Of a stretch of 64,000 bases of DNA, positions 31,983-42,211 are shown piece after piece (within the stretch, counting starts at the first letter, position 1; the number at the start of each line of letters is the position of its first letter). This stretch comes from Blepharisma stoltei (Eukaryota > Ciliophora > Heterotrichea > Heterotrichida > Blepharismidae), in NCBI GenBank assembly GCA_914767885.1, contig CAJZBQ010000029.1, positions 310,001 through 374,000 on the forward strand, read 5' to 3'. A program made the position numbers and the translations under genes. The notes below the pieces were generated by a model that was not told where the DNA came from, made no database searches, and saw nothing but the letters and a program-made list of their open reading frames with translations.

Positions 31983-33708
31983 ATGGCAAAAATCGAAAGC
32001 TACTCCAACCTTACCAAGCTTCAAGAAGACCTCCTCAAAAAAGGTTACTGTTTTGGCCAATTAATAGCTCTTGCAGTCTACACCAAGCACGAAAGCGGCG
32101 TGAACACCAAAACTTCTCTCAAACAAGTGAAATCAACTACAGATGTCCCAAATATCAATGGAACCACTTACTTCAAGTTAACTGACCCTAGATTCACCCT
32201 CAAGCAAGAATTCCAAACCTCCCTTCTCTATAAGACTATCCTTGAAATTACTCCTGAGAAGTTCAAGAACCTTAAAGGAAAAGTTGAAGTTGAAGTAAAT
32301 AGAGCAACTGGAGCTGCAAAAGAAACTTTGTCGGTAGAGTGCAATACTGAAAAAACTAAAGCAAAACTAGCTCTGGGCAGTGATTAGATTGTGCCATTCG
32401 CTTTCGCAAGGGCCGGGGATTTGCACCCTACACGCTCATCATCCCTGATGGATCCGGCGGACACCCTTCCCCGTCACCGTAGACGAGGCTTCGCGCACCA
32501 TTCTTGACTTCCATGGTTCCTGGAGTCTAAGGGCCAACCACCTGGGTCGAAACTCCCAGTTTCTCGTTAGGCAAATACCGTCTTCAGGGTCTGAGGGTCA
32601 TATTGCCCATCAGACATTGGCCGACCTTGCCCTTTCCAATGGTTGTACCGGAGGAAAAACTCTAAGTCCAGGGATTAGCTCCTGGGCCCGAGAAAGCCCA
32701 GCCCGACTATACATAAAGGATTACCGACCCCTTTCCACCTAAATCCTAGACACTGGGCCGTTGCCTGCTGGTGTTGAAGAAATAGGGTCGAGAGGTCGAG
32801 TGGTCTGTCGTCACCATTTTTATGTATATCTCTGGGCAGTGATAAACTGTTCAAGACAAGCATAGTCAGATCTTTTGGAAGCTTTGGAGCTGGCTTTGAT
32901 TTCGGTTTTGATTTGAATACTTGGAGATTGGGAACTTATAATGCAGCTGCTTATTATTTCGCTGATAAATATAGAGCTGTGCTTAAACATGTGAGCACTG
33001 ATAGTAAAGCTTATACTTTTGGAAATCTGGTAGGATCACTTTATTATAATTATGCTGCAGATACTAACTCCCCCCCCCCCTCCGTGAGCGAACAAAAAAA
33101 TTTTGTTCGCTCACGGAGGGGGGGTTAAATTTTTTTTTTTAAAAAAAATTTATATATATAAATTTTATAAAAAATATTTTTTTCGAAATTTAAAAAAATC
33201 CTAATTTGCAAAAATTTGGGAAGCAAATATTAATTTAAATTTGCAAAATTTATGTTTTAAAACGCAATTTGTTTAAAATTAAACAGAATTAGCTCTAGAT
33301 TTCATTATACTAATTATCACTTATATATCAAAATTTTTTTCTATTAAAATTTTTTCTATTAAAAAAATTTTTGTTCACTCACGGAGGGTGGTTTTTGGGT
33401 CAAAAAATGGCGATTTTTCTAATGGTTTTGTTCGCTCACGGAGGGGGGGGGGGAGTAAGATTGGAGCTACAACTACTGTGAATAATGAAGGTGTGGCTGA
33501 CTTGACACTTGGCTTCCAACATGCGTTGTCAGGAAATAAAACTTTCAAGGGTAGAGTGAGCAAGAGCGGAGTTGTAGGGTGGAATCTTAGAGCTAAAATC
33601 AACCCATACGTTAGCGTTACGACTGCGAATCAATTCAATTTGAAATCGTTCTATTCGTCTGAAAATCCTAATTGGCAGATTGGGCTTAGAGTTAAAATTA
33701 ATCAATAA
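31983..33708 (+). CDS. Mitochondrial outer-membrane porin (VDAC-type)
   Basis: Beta-barrel anion channel of the outer mitochondrial membrane. 291 aa after removing G8 (459 bp) and MITE-A3 (391 bp); VDACs are about 280-300 aa. The repeated beta-strand pattern with eukaryotic porin wording is clear: SFGSFGAGFDFGFDLNTWRLGTYNAAAYY, GVADLTLGFQHALSGNKTFKGRVSKSG, and the C-terminal IGLRVKINQ. Both junctions are exact: LALGSD-KLFKTSIV and YNYAADT-KIGATTT. Without excision the protein would stop 134 residues in. Confidence 0.9.
32385..32829 (+). mobile_element. G-family insertion (G8)
   Basis: 445 bp with the 14-bp repeat ctctgggcagtgat at 32371-32384 and 32830-32843. There is no TA in the repeat, and joining at nearby TAs would make a stop (GAT-TAA). 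Hairpin motif tcgaaactcccagtttctcg at 32547; tail caccatttttatgtata at right. Confidence 0.92.
33068..33455 (+). mobile_element. MITE-A copy A3, near-intact
   Basis: 388 bp between TAA repeats (33065-33067, 33456-33458). Hairpin end at left (CTCCGTGAGCGAACAAAA and its inverse within 50 bp), double-word end at right. Removal restores ADT-KIGATTT of VDAC. Confidence 0.95.
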
Positions 33709-34050
33709 AATAATTCTAAGAAGCCTAGGAATTATTTTGTGTGTGTCTTTTTTATTAAAAATAAAATTAAATTATACAGGCTTGAGTAATATAATAGGCT
33801 ATTTTATATAAAATTTAGTGATAGGTTGGTTTAATACACATAATATAGATAGTAAGAGCTATTGATATGAGTTCTAGCATTTTTTGAGTTCTTATATCAG
33901 TTATTTTGAATAAATTTAAATTCATTTACAAGAAATATATCTAAATCAAATCAAAAATGAAATATATGGGGCTGAGATTGTAAGATAAGCTTTGAAATAT
34001 AACTTTAATAAGATATAGATGAACTATTAATTAAAGATGTAAATAGAAAA
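33709..34050. other. Intergenic spacer
   Basis: 342 bp, AT-rich. No gene or repeat seen; frames upstream of 34051 meet TAA. Confidence 0.5.
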
Positions 34051-35172
34051 ATGTTTCAAAATGAACTTGCAAAGGTAAAACTTCATAAAAAAGAAGAGTT
34101 ATCACAAGAAAAATCAATAGCTAGATTGATAAAATTTCTAAGTGCTAATGAAAAATCTCCTCTAAAAAATTACCATTGGAAATCGCCAAAAGCTCTAACT
34201 CCCCCACCTCCGTGAGTGAACAAAAAAATTTTGTTTACTCACGGAGGGGGTTAATTTTTTTTATAAAAAATTTTTTTTTCGAAATTCAAAACAATCCTAA
34301 TTCGCAAAATTGGAAAGCAAATATTAATTTAACTCATAAAATTTATGTTTTTAAAACGCAATTTGTTTAAAATTAAACAGAATTAGCTCTAGATTTCGTT
34401 ATGCTAATTATGACTTATATATCAAAATTTTTTTCCATAAAACATTTTTTCTATTAAAAAAAATTTTGTTCACTCACGGAGGGTAGGTTTTTGGGCAAAA
34501 AATAGGGATTTTTCCAATGGTTTTGTTCACTCACGGAGGGGAGTAAGTAAACCACCAATGAATCTGCAAACGCTAAATGACAAAGGAGTTGCTTTGCCCT
34601 CTTTAAGAAGCATTGTTAAGCACAAATTATTTGACGCAAATTATCAAAGCCCTACATTTTTGCTCAATAAAGTAAGTTCCATGCCTGATTTCCGAAAATT
34701 TAAATTGAAGACAAAAAAGAGCCTCAATGCAGCTGAATTCGAAAACTATACGATAAGGCCTCAACTTTCTTTGAAATCAAAAAATAAGCCCAAATGCTCA
34801 AAACAAAAATTTAATCCGAAATTATGCATATTAGGCAACACAAAACCATTCAGTATTAATGAAGCTAGCAAACTAGAGAATAGTGACGCTTTTACCCAGC
34901 CAATAAGAGGTAATATAAATAATTTTCAAATAACCCCAACCATAATGAAATCTCAAGATTTTGTTTTTCAGCCAGAACTTGATATGGTCCCTTTATCCAC
35001 CAAATCTGAAAGCTTAAAGAAAATTAAAGAAGTTAAAAAATATTCACGAAAATTAAAATTAGAGAGCCTTTCTTATAACTCCAAGCCAAAGTTCCGATCA
35101 ATACAGGTAGAGACTGATTTTCAAGATTTGCATGGGTGGGCAGACAGTTCTTCACTATCCAAAAGTAGATAA
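34051..35172 (+). CDS. Hypothetical basic, low-complexity protein, 257 aa
   Basis: MFQNELAKVKLHKKEELSQEKSIARL starts at 34051, the first ATG after an in-frame TAA. MITE-A4 is removed between TAA repeats to join WKSPKAL to SKPPMNL. The protein is Lys/Ser-rich with scattered proline and short hydrophobic patches and looks unstructured; no domain is recognised. It converges on the Myb gene (65 bp between ends). Confidence 0.65.
34199..34543 (+). mobile_element. MITE-A copy A4
   Basis: 345 bp, TAA repeats at 34196-34198 and 34544-34546, hairpin end at left. Same interior as A3. Confidence 0.92.
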
Positions 35173-35236
35173 TAATGTCAATTAAAATACGTTTCATAAT
35201 GAGATTAATAAGAATACTATTATTTTAAGACAATAT

Positions 35237-36328
35237 CTATATATTTCTCGGACTGAAATAGTGTTGAAATGAATCTGCAGGTGAATAGGGAGGCAAAAGA
35301 TAGTCCCTGGCTTGTGGGGATGGGTCAGGAATTTTAAATCTATCATATTTAATGCTGCTTCTTAATGAGTCTGTACTTTTACAGCTTAGTAAAGAGTCAG
35401 AGAACTGGTAGCCAAGAGATGGAAGCCCATGGTCTCCTAAACTTGAGCTCATATATGTATCTCAGTTAGAAGCTGTAGTAGCGTCTTCTGGAAATCTAAA
35501 AAATCTACTATTGATAGGGGATTTTCTCAAAAATCCAGTAGGAGTAGGAGTTATTGCGGCTATTAATTTTGATGGGCTTGTGCTTTCAAAGGTACAAGGG
35601 TTATTAGGTACAATTTCTGGAGTTTTAGTTGGAGAAGGGCATACAATTGGTGCTGGGCGATCTTTTTCTGTTAATTTTTGCCCTTCTTCAGCAGGCGAAA
35701 CTGTAAGCTGAGGGATTGGATGGGATTTTTGGCTATTTGCAGCCGCTTTTGGAGATTTTTTTGATTTTTTCCCTTTAGTTGCTCTTTTCGGGCTTTTCTG
35801 AGGTTTTTGGGAAATATTTTTTTGGGAAGGAGACTTCGCATTTTCTTTATTTAGCGATGGATGAACTACAAGCAATTTTGCAATCTCTTCATTTTTTAAT
35901 AGCATTTGAACTGATCCAGTTAGCTTTTCCCCTTGTGGCCTTTGCCTGTTGAGTTTTCTGAGATTTCTTCTAATTGTGCTATAGAATTGATTTTTGATAG
36001 AGTTATCAGTTCTTCCAGGGAGGTATTTTGCGATTTCTGATCATTTATTTCCATAAATTTGATGACATTCAAACAGCTTTTTCTCTTCATTTTTGGTTCA
36101 AGCTTTTTTAACGATTCCAGACTCTAAGTGATTATGCCATCTTTCCCTACATTGTTTCCCAGTCCTAAATAATTGTTACCTATCGCTAATTCCATATCTT
36201 TCAGAGAGCAACTGGGCTAGAAATGTCCATTTTTTAGTTCCAAATTCTTCAACAAGGTTTCTTATAGCTTCATCTTCCTATATGGCTCATACCTCCGGGC
36301 TCCAAGGTTTTCTATCGCTCTGTGCCAT
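35237..36328 (-). CDS. R2R3-type Myb DNA-binding protein
   Basis: 353 aa. MAQSDRKPWSPE, intron 36278-36292, EDEAIRNLVEEFGTKKWTFLAQLL...SDR, intron 36165-36179, TGKQCRERWHNHLESGIVKKAW TKNEEKKLFE...[23 protein letters not shown]. These are two Myb repeats with the characteristic Trp spacing; three of the Trp codons are TGA. The tail is Lys/Ser/Pro-rich (KSPKRATKGKKSKKSPK, a likely nuclear localisation signal) and ends in a Ser/Tyr-rich region (SLRSSIKYDRFKIPDPSP). Both introns are 15 nt. Transcription-factor role by family. Confidence 0.9.
36165..36292 (-). other. Two 15-nt introns of the Myb gene
   Basis: gtaacaattatttag (36165-36179) and gtatgagccatatag (36278-36292), both on the minus strand. 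The exon between them encodes the second half of repeat R2. Each contains an in-frame stop if retained. Confidence 0.9.
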
Positions 36329-36590
36329 TTTTTGCTTCAACTTTTATAACTGATTATAATTAATTATTTGCCCATAATTTAATAATGATTTCCGCTTGAA
36401 AGTATATTATAAGTAACTTAATATATAGTAGGAATATATCAACTTTTTATTTGATTATAAGTTTCAAAATTTATATAATTAATCGCTGTAAAAGAATCTA
36501 ATTTTTAAAATATTAATTTCGATAAAATTATTTACAATCTAAATAGATGGCAGGACATTGTAAAAATATGTCAAGTTAAGACATATATAT

Positions 36591-36789
36591 TTTATGTAAA
36601 AATATATTATGCGCTGCATAAATTTCTTATCTAGGCTGGCATTTTAAATTTTCTCCAACATTTGGAGAAAATTTTTAAATATGAAAATATAGAGAATTAA
36701 CATGTGGAAGTTTCTTCAAACGTTGGAGAAAATTTAAAATGCCAGCCTAGTAAGCAATTTAGGCAGCGCATTATATATTTTATGTTAAA
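36591..36789. repeat. 199-bp nearly full-length inverted repeat
   Basis: Arms of about 73 bp: atgcgctgca...taggctggcattttaaa at left matches its inverse at right (gccagcctag...gcagcgcat), with about 50 bp between. It lies 80 bp upstream of the channel ATG and could fold into a long hairpin. Probably a MITE; boundaries uncertain. Confidence 0.8.
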
Positions 36790-36869
36790 AAATATTTAAA
36801 TCTATCCATATAATGGAATTTAACAATATATTTTCTTTTAAAATAATAAAAAATTCTATACACTTTAAT

Positions 36870-39800
36870 ATGGAAGAAAGTGATGCGCTTTCAGATTCTT
36901 CTTTTCAAGAAGCCGACACTAATCTCAGTAAAAACCAAAATTTCTGGAATTTTTGTTGCAAAAAGAGCCAAATTGATAACTCTGAAGAAGCCCGCATTGA
37001 ACGAGCATGTGAGCGCTGAAGAAAAGTCATTACTCCCCCCCCCCCCTCCGTGAGCGAACAAAACCATTAGAAAAATCGCCATTTTTTGACCAAAAACCCA
37101 CCCTCCGTGAGTGAACAAAAATTTTTTTAATAGAAAAAATTTTAATGGAAAAAAATTTTGATATATAAGTGATAATTAGTATAATGAAATCTAGAGCTAA
37201 TTCTGTTTAATTTTAAACAAATTGCGTTTTAAAACATAAATTTTGCAAATTAAATTAATATTTGCTTCCAAATTTTTGCAAATTAGGATTTTTTTTAAAT
37301 TTCGAAAAAAATATTTTTTATAAAATTTATATATAAATTTTTTTTAAAAAAAAAAATTAACCCCCCTCCGTGAGCGAACAAAATTTTTTTGTTCGCTCAC
37401 GGAGAGGGGGGGGGGGAGTTAGATTTCGAGGCATTGTTTCTTCGATTAATATGTAAAAAATATCTAGTGTAAAACAGCAAACAAAAGACGCAGAAAATGA
37501 TTATTACCATGGATCCACCTCAGAAGTAAAAGATTCAGGGAAAATTAAGAAAAAATCATGAATTATTTATTCAGGCAGTAAGAGGAAAAAGGTTTTTGAC
37601 TTTTTACTTTCTTTTGTATATTTATATTTTTGTTTTGAAGGCCCTTATAGAGTCTTTTTTTACTCACTCCCCCCCATTTAAATTGGAACAAAATATAGGT
37701 AAAATTTCCACTTTTTTGGTAAATTAAACCCCCTTTAAATTGGAACAAAAATTTAATTTTATATAGTCAGTGTCACTAACTATAATAAAAATTTTTATAT
37801 ATAAAAATCATAATTTTTATGTAAAAAGTTTTGATATAACGATGACCCCCCCCTCAATCTTCATGTCTATTGCAACAAAAATGCAATTTTTTAATATAAA
37901 ATTTTATATAAAAACAATAATAATTTTCATGTCTCTTGCAACAAATTATATAGATTAAAAATGACGACACATGCAACCTGCCCTCTTGGCGCAGTAGTCC
38001 AGACCTTATGGCTACACCGAACTGGGACGGACTCCGAGCCGAGAATCAGACGCAGGCTTAAGAAGTGTGTATCCGGGTAGGTTTTGGCTGCTTTCCTGTG
38101 GTTGGAAATGGAGGTGCTCAGCAACGTCCTTGGATCCGAGGACCTATGTGCATTCCTCTAACGGGAAACTGGGGGTTTCAGCCCAGGCCACAGGGGAACA
38201 GTCTTTTTCCTGTAGCTGTCGAAGAAAGGCATTTTGACACCCAATAGACTCCAAGAGCTGATCCTTGGAATCAAGCTACTCCAATCGCCCATAGCAGGGC
38301 CGCAGAAATCGATAAGCCGCCCATTCAAGACTGAACTCCCAAGGCAAGAAGGTGCCGGAAGGGCACTCGTAAAAGGGATAGATCCTCTGGGCTGGAGTCG
38401 AAAAGCAGTAGAACCTTCCGTACGGGAGGTCTTTAATGACTGCCTCATCAATATGGCTAGCGCCTGTCTGCAATAATCTTAATTCTAATCCTCTTGCAAC
38501 AATTTTCGATGCGCATCTTAAATTTTTCCGTACTTTTTAGCTAGATAAGTTTAATAAAATGGCGAGCGATGGCAATAGCAGTGGTATTTTAAGAAACTCA
38601 ACTAGAGAAAAATGCATTAATTTTTTTTTATAAAAATGTTGTGTTGCAGTAGGCATGAAGATTTTTTCGAAAATTTTTGTTGCAGTAGACATGAAGATTG
38701 AGGGGGGGTCATCGTTAATTTAAATGTTTCTTCTTAACTAAAATTAAAAATTTAGTTATATCCTGCTATTGTTTTAAAGAATAGAGTATAAAGAGCATCT
38801 TATTTAAATAAATTTATTATCCTTAATTGCTAAAATTTTTTTAGATAAAAATGATATTTTTTATTAAATAATTTTGATATAAATTCAATCTGAATTCTTT
38901 GCAAAAATTGAAAATTTACTTATCTCTTGCTTTATTTAAAAGAATAGAGTATAAATGGCATCTTATTTAAACAAAATTAGCACTTTGATTAAAAATTTTC
39001 TAAATTTTTTAATTTTTTAATTTCTCTTTTATCAATAAAAATAATAATTTTTGTGTAAATAGTTTTGATACCAATTAATAGTGGCGTGTTAATTAATAAT
39101 AAAATTTTAGTTATATCTTGCTTTGTTTTAAAGGATAAAGAGTAAATAGCATTTTATTAAACAAATTTATTAATCTAATTCGATAAATTTTTTGAATTTT
39201 TTTTTTTAAAAAATTTTCTTAACCCCCCTTTAAATTGGAACAACATTTTTTGTTCTAATTTAAAGGGGGGGGAGTCAGATGACGATAATGAGAATCCTAT
39301 TGATTATGATTTGGCTTTAGACGCAATTGTCTTTGTTGATATTATTTTGAGATTTTTTACAGCTTATAAATCAGGTGCAGTTGTAGTTGATGACCATAAG
39401 AGAATTGCAAAAAAATATATAAAAGGACTGTTTTTAATAGATATTTTATCTACTATTCCATTTTATTTAGCTACACATTGGCTTATGTGGCTAAAATTAG
39501 GAAGAATTTTCAGGATTGGCAGCATTACGACATGGATTGAAAAATCAACCGCCCGGACAGAAAATGACAACGGCTGGCTTACATTAAACTTCGCTTTGAG
39601 AACTCAAGTTACCAGAATTTTGAAATTTTTTTATAGCAGTTGCCCGATGATGGCGCATTAAGCGCCATTATCGAGCAACACCAGGCAAGGGTCCACAGTG
39701 GAAATGGATCCCACGTGTGGAGCCCTTTTTAACACGTGGAGAATCCTCATTTCCACGAGCCAAAAAGGGCTCCACACGTGGAAACCCATTTCACGTGTGG

Positions 39801-41521
39801 ACCCTTGTTTGGCGTTGCCCGATGATGGCACATTGAGCGCCATCATCGGGCAACTGCTATATTATATTTGTCATGCATTTGCCACTATATTGCCTGCATC
39901 TGGTATTTTATTGCAAAATCAGAGTCAGATGATTTAACTAAAACTTGGATTAAAGAAAACGGCCTTAATAGAAACCAGCTATATGAGACTTCATTGTATT
40001 TCACATTAGTCGTCTTCTCTACAACTGGGTATGGAGACTATTATCCCAGAACTTATGCAGAAACTGTTTTTATGATGATTGTGCAGATTTTAGGTATATT
40101 GATGTATGCATATTTTATTGGAAATGTCAGCAGCCTTATAGCGAGTCTAAAAAGCAACGAAGATTCCATACACCAAAAAGAGCATCAGCTTGATAAATGG
40201 CTATTTTTATTAGGCAAAAATAAAAATCAAAAAAATATTTCTCCTGATATGCAGAACACAGTAAGAAAATATTTCTCATTTATTTGGAAATATGATAACT
40301 CAGCTATTGTGAGAGATTCTGAATTTATGATGAGGCTGCCATATAAGCTTAGAAAAGCTTTAATAAAACATTTGTTTACTGGGGATGTCAAAAGATATGA
40401 AGCATTTTTTTATGGTTGCCCTGAAGAGTTTTGTTATCATATGGCTTTGAATATGTATCCGAGGCGGTATGAAAGTATGGAAGAAATTATATATGCGAAC
40501 ACAGCTGTAAGCGAGGTGTATTTTATTCATTCTGGTACAATTTTACTTGGAACTCTACATGGGGTTCAGCTTTTTTTGAAACTGTCCCCGCGAAGTTATT
40601 TCGGAGATGAATATATTATTTTTAAGTCTAAACCAAGAATGTCTTATTTGGCAGATATGAACGGATGTGAGCTGCTGTGTGTGTCTAAAGATATCTTTGA
40701 GAAATTTTTAAAAAAATATCCTCAAGCTTTTACTGTGCTTACTACTCCCCCCCCCCTCCGTGAGCGAACAAAACCATTAGAAAAATCGCCATTTTTTTTG
40801 ACCAAAAACCCACCCTCCGTGAGTGAACAAAAATTTTTTTAATAGAAAAAAATTTTAATGGAAAAAAATTTTGATATATAAGTGATAATTAGTATAATGA
40901 AATCTAGAGCTAATTCTGTTTAATTTTAAACAAATTGCGTTTTAAAACATAAATTTTGCAAATTAAATTAATATTTGCTTCCCAAATTTTTGCAAATTAG
41001 GATTTTTTTAAATTTCGAAAAAAAATATTTTTTATAAAAATTTATATATAAAATTTTTTTTAAAAAAAAAAAAATTAACCCCCCTCCGTGAGCGAACAAA
41101 ATTTTTTTGTTCGCTCACGGAGGGGGGGGGAGTTAGTAGAAGAGCTTACAAGAGAGGCTTATATTTTAATGCAATTATGTCTGCTGAAACGAAAAAACGA
41201 GATAGCTTTGTAATACAATCTGAGTCTGATCAAGATAACGGTGATATTTTTCAAAAAATGAAGAGATCGGGGACATCGGTTTTAACTAACTTTGATGAAA
41301 ATTTTGATAGCTTGAATGATGAAGAAATGCAAGGTATGAGAGATGCGCTTAATGATATTGAGCTACTAGAAAATGGCCCGAAAAATAAAGTCATTGAAAA
41401 AATGGAAGATTCAATCCAGCAATTGAAAGATTTGAAAATTGAGATGGATGAGCTCAATGAAAGCTTAAAATTGTTGGAAGATGATTATGAGGCAAAAATA
41501 GAGGCATTATCTGGGTCTTAA
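36870..41521 (+). CDS. Cyclic-nucleotide-binding-domain potassium channel (HCN/EAG/CNG-like)
   Basis: 673 aa after removing MITE-A5, one intron, MITE-B2 with its nested elements, a TA palindrome and MITE-A6. N-terminal acidic tail; S1-S2 (VFDFLLSFVYLYFCFEGPYRVFF ... DAIVFVDIILRFFTAYKSG); S3-S4 (FLIDILSTIPFYLA ... LKLGRIFRI, few positive charges, so weak voltage sensing); S5 LYLSCICHYIACIWYFIAKS; pore TLVVFSTTGYGDYYP with a K+ filter (TGYGD); S6 MMIVQILGILMYAYFIGNVSSLI; C-linker; CNBD with YFGDE and a conserved Arg in KPRMSYLAD; then an acidic coiled tail. The ATG at 36870 is preferred; an in-frame ATG at 36813 would add 19 residues. Every junction is in frame. Confidence 0.92.
37033..37418 (-). 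mobile_element. MITE-A copy A5
   Basis: 386 bp, TTA repeats 37030-37032 and 37419-37421, hairpin end at right. Removal joins WRKVI to RFRGIVSS. Confidence 0.94.
37453..37467 (+). other. 15-nt intron of the channel gene
   Basis: gtaaaaaatatctag; removal gives SSINIVKQQTKD instead of a TAA stop. Confidence 0.88.
37762..37784. repeat. 23-bp microhairpin inserted in MITE-B2
   Basis: tatagtcagtgtcactaac... is a near-perfect palindrome absent from the same place in B1 and B3. Identical in form to 11789-11811 and (inverted) 27913-27935. Confidence 0.75.
37840..38714. mobile_element. MITE-C, nested in MITE-B2
   Basis: Inverted ends CGATGACCCCCCCTCAATCT...GATTGAGGGGGGGTCATCG, with a second internal inverted word (tcatgtct(a/c)ttgcaacaaa) on both sides. 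It interrupts the B interior at gatata|ttaaatg compared with B1 and B3. Confidence 0.85.
37945..38490 (-). mobile_element. G-family insertion (G9), nested in MITE-C
   Basis: 546 bp, homologous along its length to G2. 12-bp repeat ctcttgcaacaa at 37933-37944 and 38491-38502; tail at left (gattaaaaatgacg); hairpin motif at 38158-38184. Confidence 0.88.
39636..39857. mobile_element. TA-bounded palindromic element (pogo-like MITE)
   Basis: Ends GCAGTTGCCCGATGATGGCG and its inverse, TA at 39634-39635 and 39858-39859. The interior is itself a second long inverted repeat (cacgtgtggagccctttt...aaaagggctccacacgtg). Excision at TA joins LKFFYI to LYLSCICHYIAC in the channel S5. Confidence 0.88.
40745..41132 (-). 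mobile_element. MITE-A copy A6
   Basis: 388 bp, nearly identical to A5. Left flank CTA (40742-40744), right flank TTA (41133-41135), sharing TA. Removal joins AFTVLT to SRRAYKRGLYF at the end of the CNBD. Confidence 0.93.
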
Positions 41522-41632
41522 TCTGCTGATTAAGTAGAATAAAATATTTCTTTGTATTTTTGGAATAAATTAATATGTAATAAAAGCAAAATGAGCTTTA
41601 AAATTCAAAAACAATTAATTTCCATAATAAAC

Positions 41633-42211
41633 TTAATTTTCTGCTTCACTTGCCTCATTTTCTTTTGCCCATGCTTTTCTGAACTCTTTAAACCTCAGAA
41701 ACCCTTGATGCTGCCTATAATTTTTTTTGAGTTCACTTAACTCATTACTCATTCTTTTTGAAAGCATCAATATAAACTGTAAAAATGCGCAGCAAAAGAC
41801 ACAAGTGATAGCATTAAGTATAAATACCAATAAAATTTTAGTATCATCTTCTAAACCATCATTATCTTCTCCAGAATCATCATTACTTAGCTGCATAAAA
41901 TTTGTGTCTAATTCATCTTGAGTATTTTCAATATTAAATAAACTTGTGGATAGATCGTTTTTTACGTTATTATCCAACTTATCTTTATTCTGATTTAAAA
42001 TAAATATAAATATATTAATAATTGCATTTTTTATTATAATTTGATAATAATTCAGCATATTTTCCAAAAAAATAGCATTTGATTGTTGATTATTTTGGTC
42101 AATATTTTCAAGTTTTCCTGTATGCTTAAATTGCAAAAAGATTTCAGGATTAACGCTTCTTCTGATAGCAAAAATTGTGGACAAGAGATAAAGAAGAATA
42201 ATGATTTTCAT
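41633..42211 (-). CDS. Small single-pass membrane protein, 192 aa
   Basis: Signal peptide MKIIILLYLLSTIFA, a polar lumenal/extracellular region with an acidic stretch (NDDSGEDNDGLEDD), one strong TM segment (ILLVFILNAITCVFCCAFLQFILML) and a basic cytosolic tail (KRMSNELSELKKNYRQHQ). No family recognised. Uninterrupted. Converges on the channel gene, 111 bp apart. Confidence 0.7.
   Translation of the reverse strand: MKIIILLYLLSTIFAIRRSVNPEIFLQFKHTGKLENIDQNNQQSNAIFLENMLNYYQIIIKNAIINIFIFILNQNKDKLDNNVKNDLSTSLFNIENTQDELDTNFMQLSNDDSGEDNDGLEDDTKILLVFILNAITCVFCCAFLQFILMLSKRMSNELSELKKNYRQHQGFLRFKEFRKAWAKENEASEAEN

Larger units (their letters stand above)
37667..39274. mobile_element. MITE-B copy B2 with TCA target repeats, carrying nested insertions
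   Basis: Ends CTCCCCCCCATTTAAATTGG and inverse; TCA at 37664-37666 and 39275-39277. Length 1,608 bp, against 734-775 bp for B1 and B3; the excess is MITE-C with G9 inside. Removal joins RVFFYS to DDDNENPID of the channel S1-S2 region. Confidence 0.92.

Noticed and set aside
39636-39857. Naming the palindrome or MITE-A as the published Blepharisma pogo-derived MITE
   Set aside because: I cannot compare with that sequence here. TA boundaries favour the palindrome; the TNA boundaries of MITE-A argue against pogo for that family.
33061-41135. MITE-A arrays as a CRISPR-like repeat system
   Set aside because: The repeats are inverted, widely spaced and inside eukaryotic genes; there are no regular spacers or cas genes.
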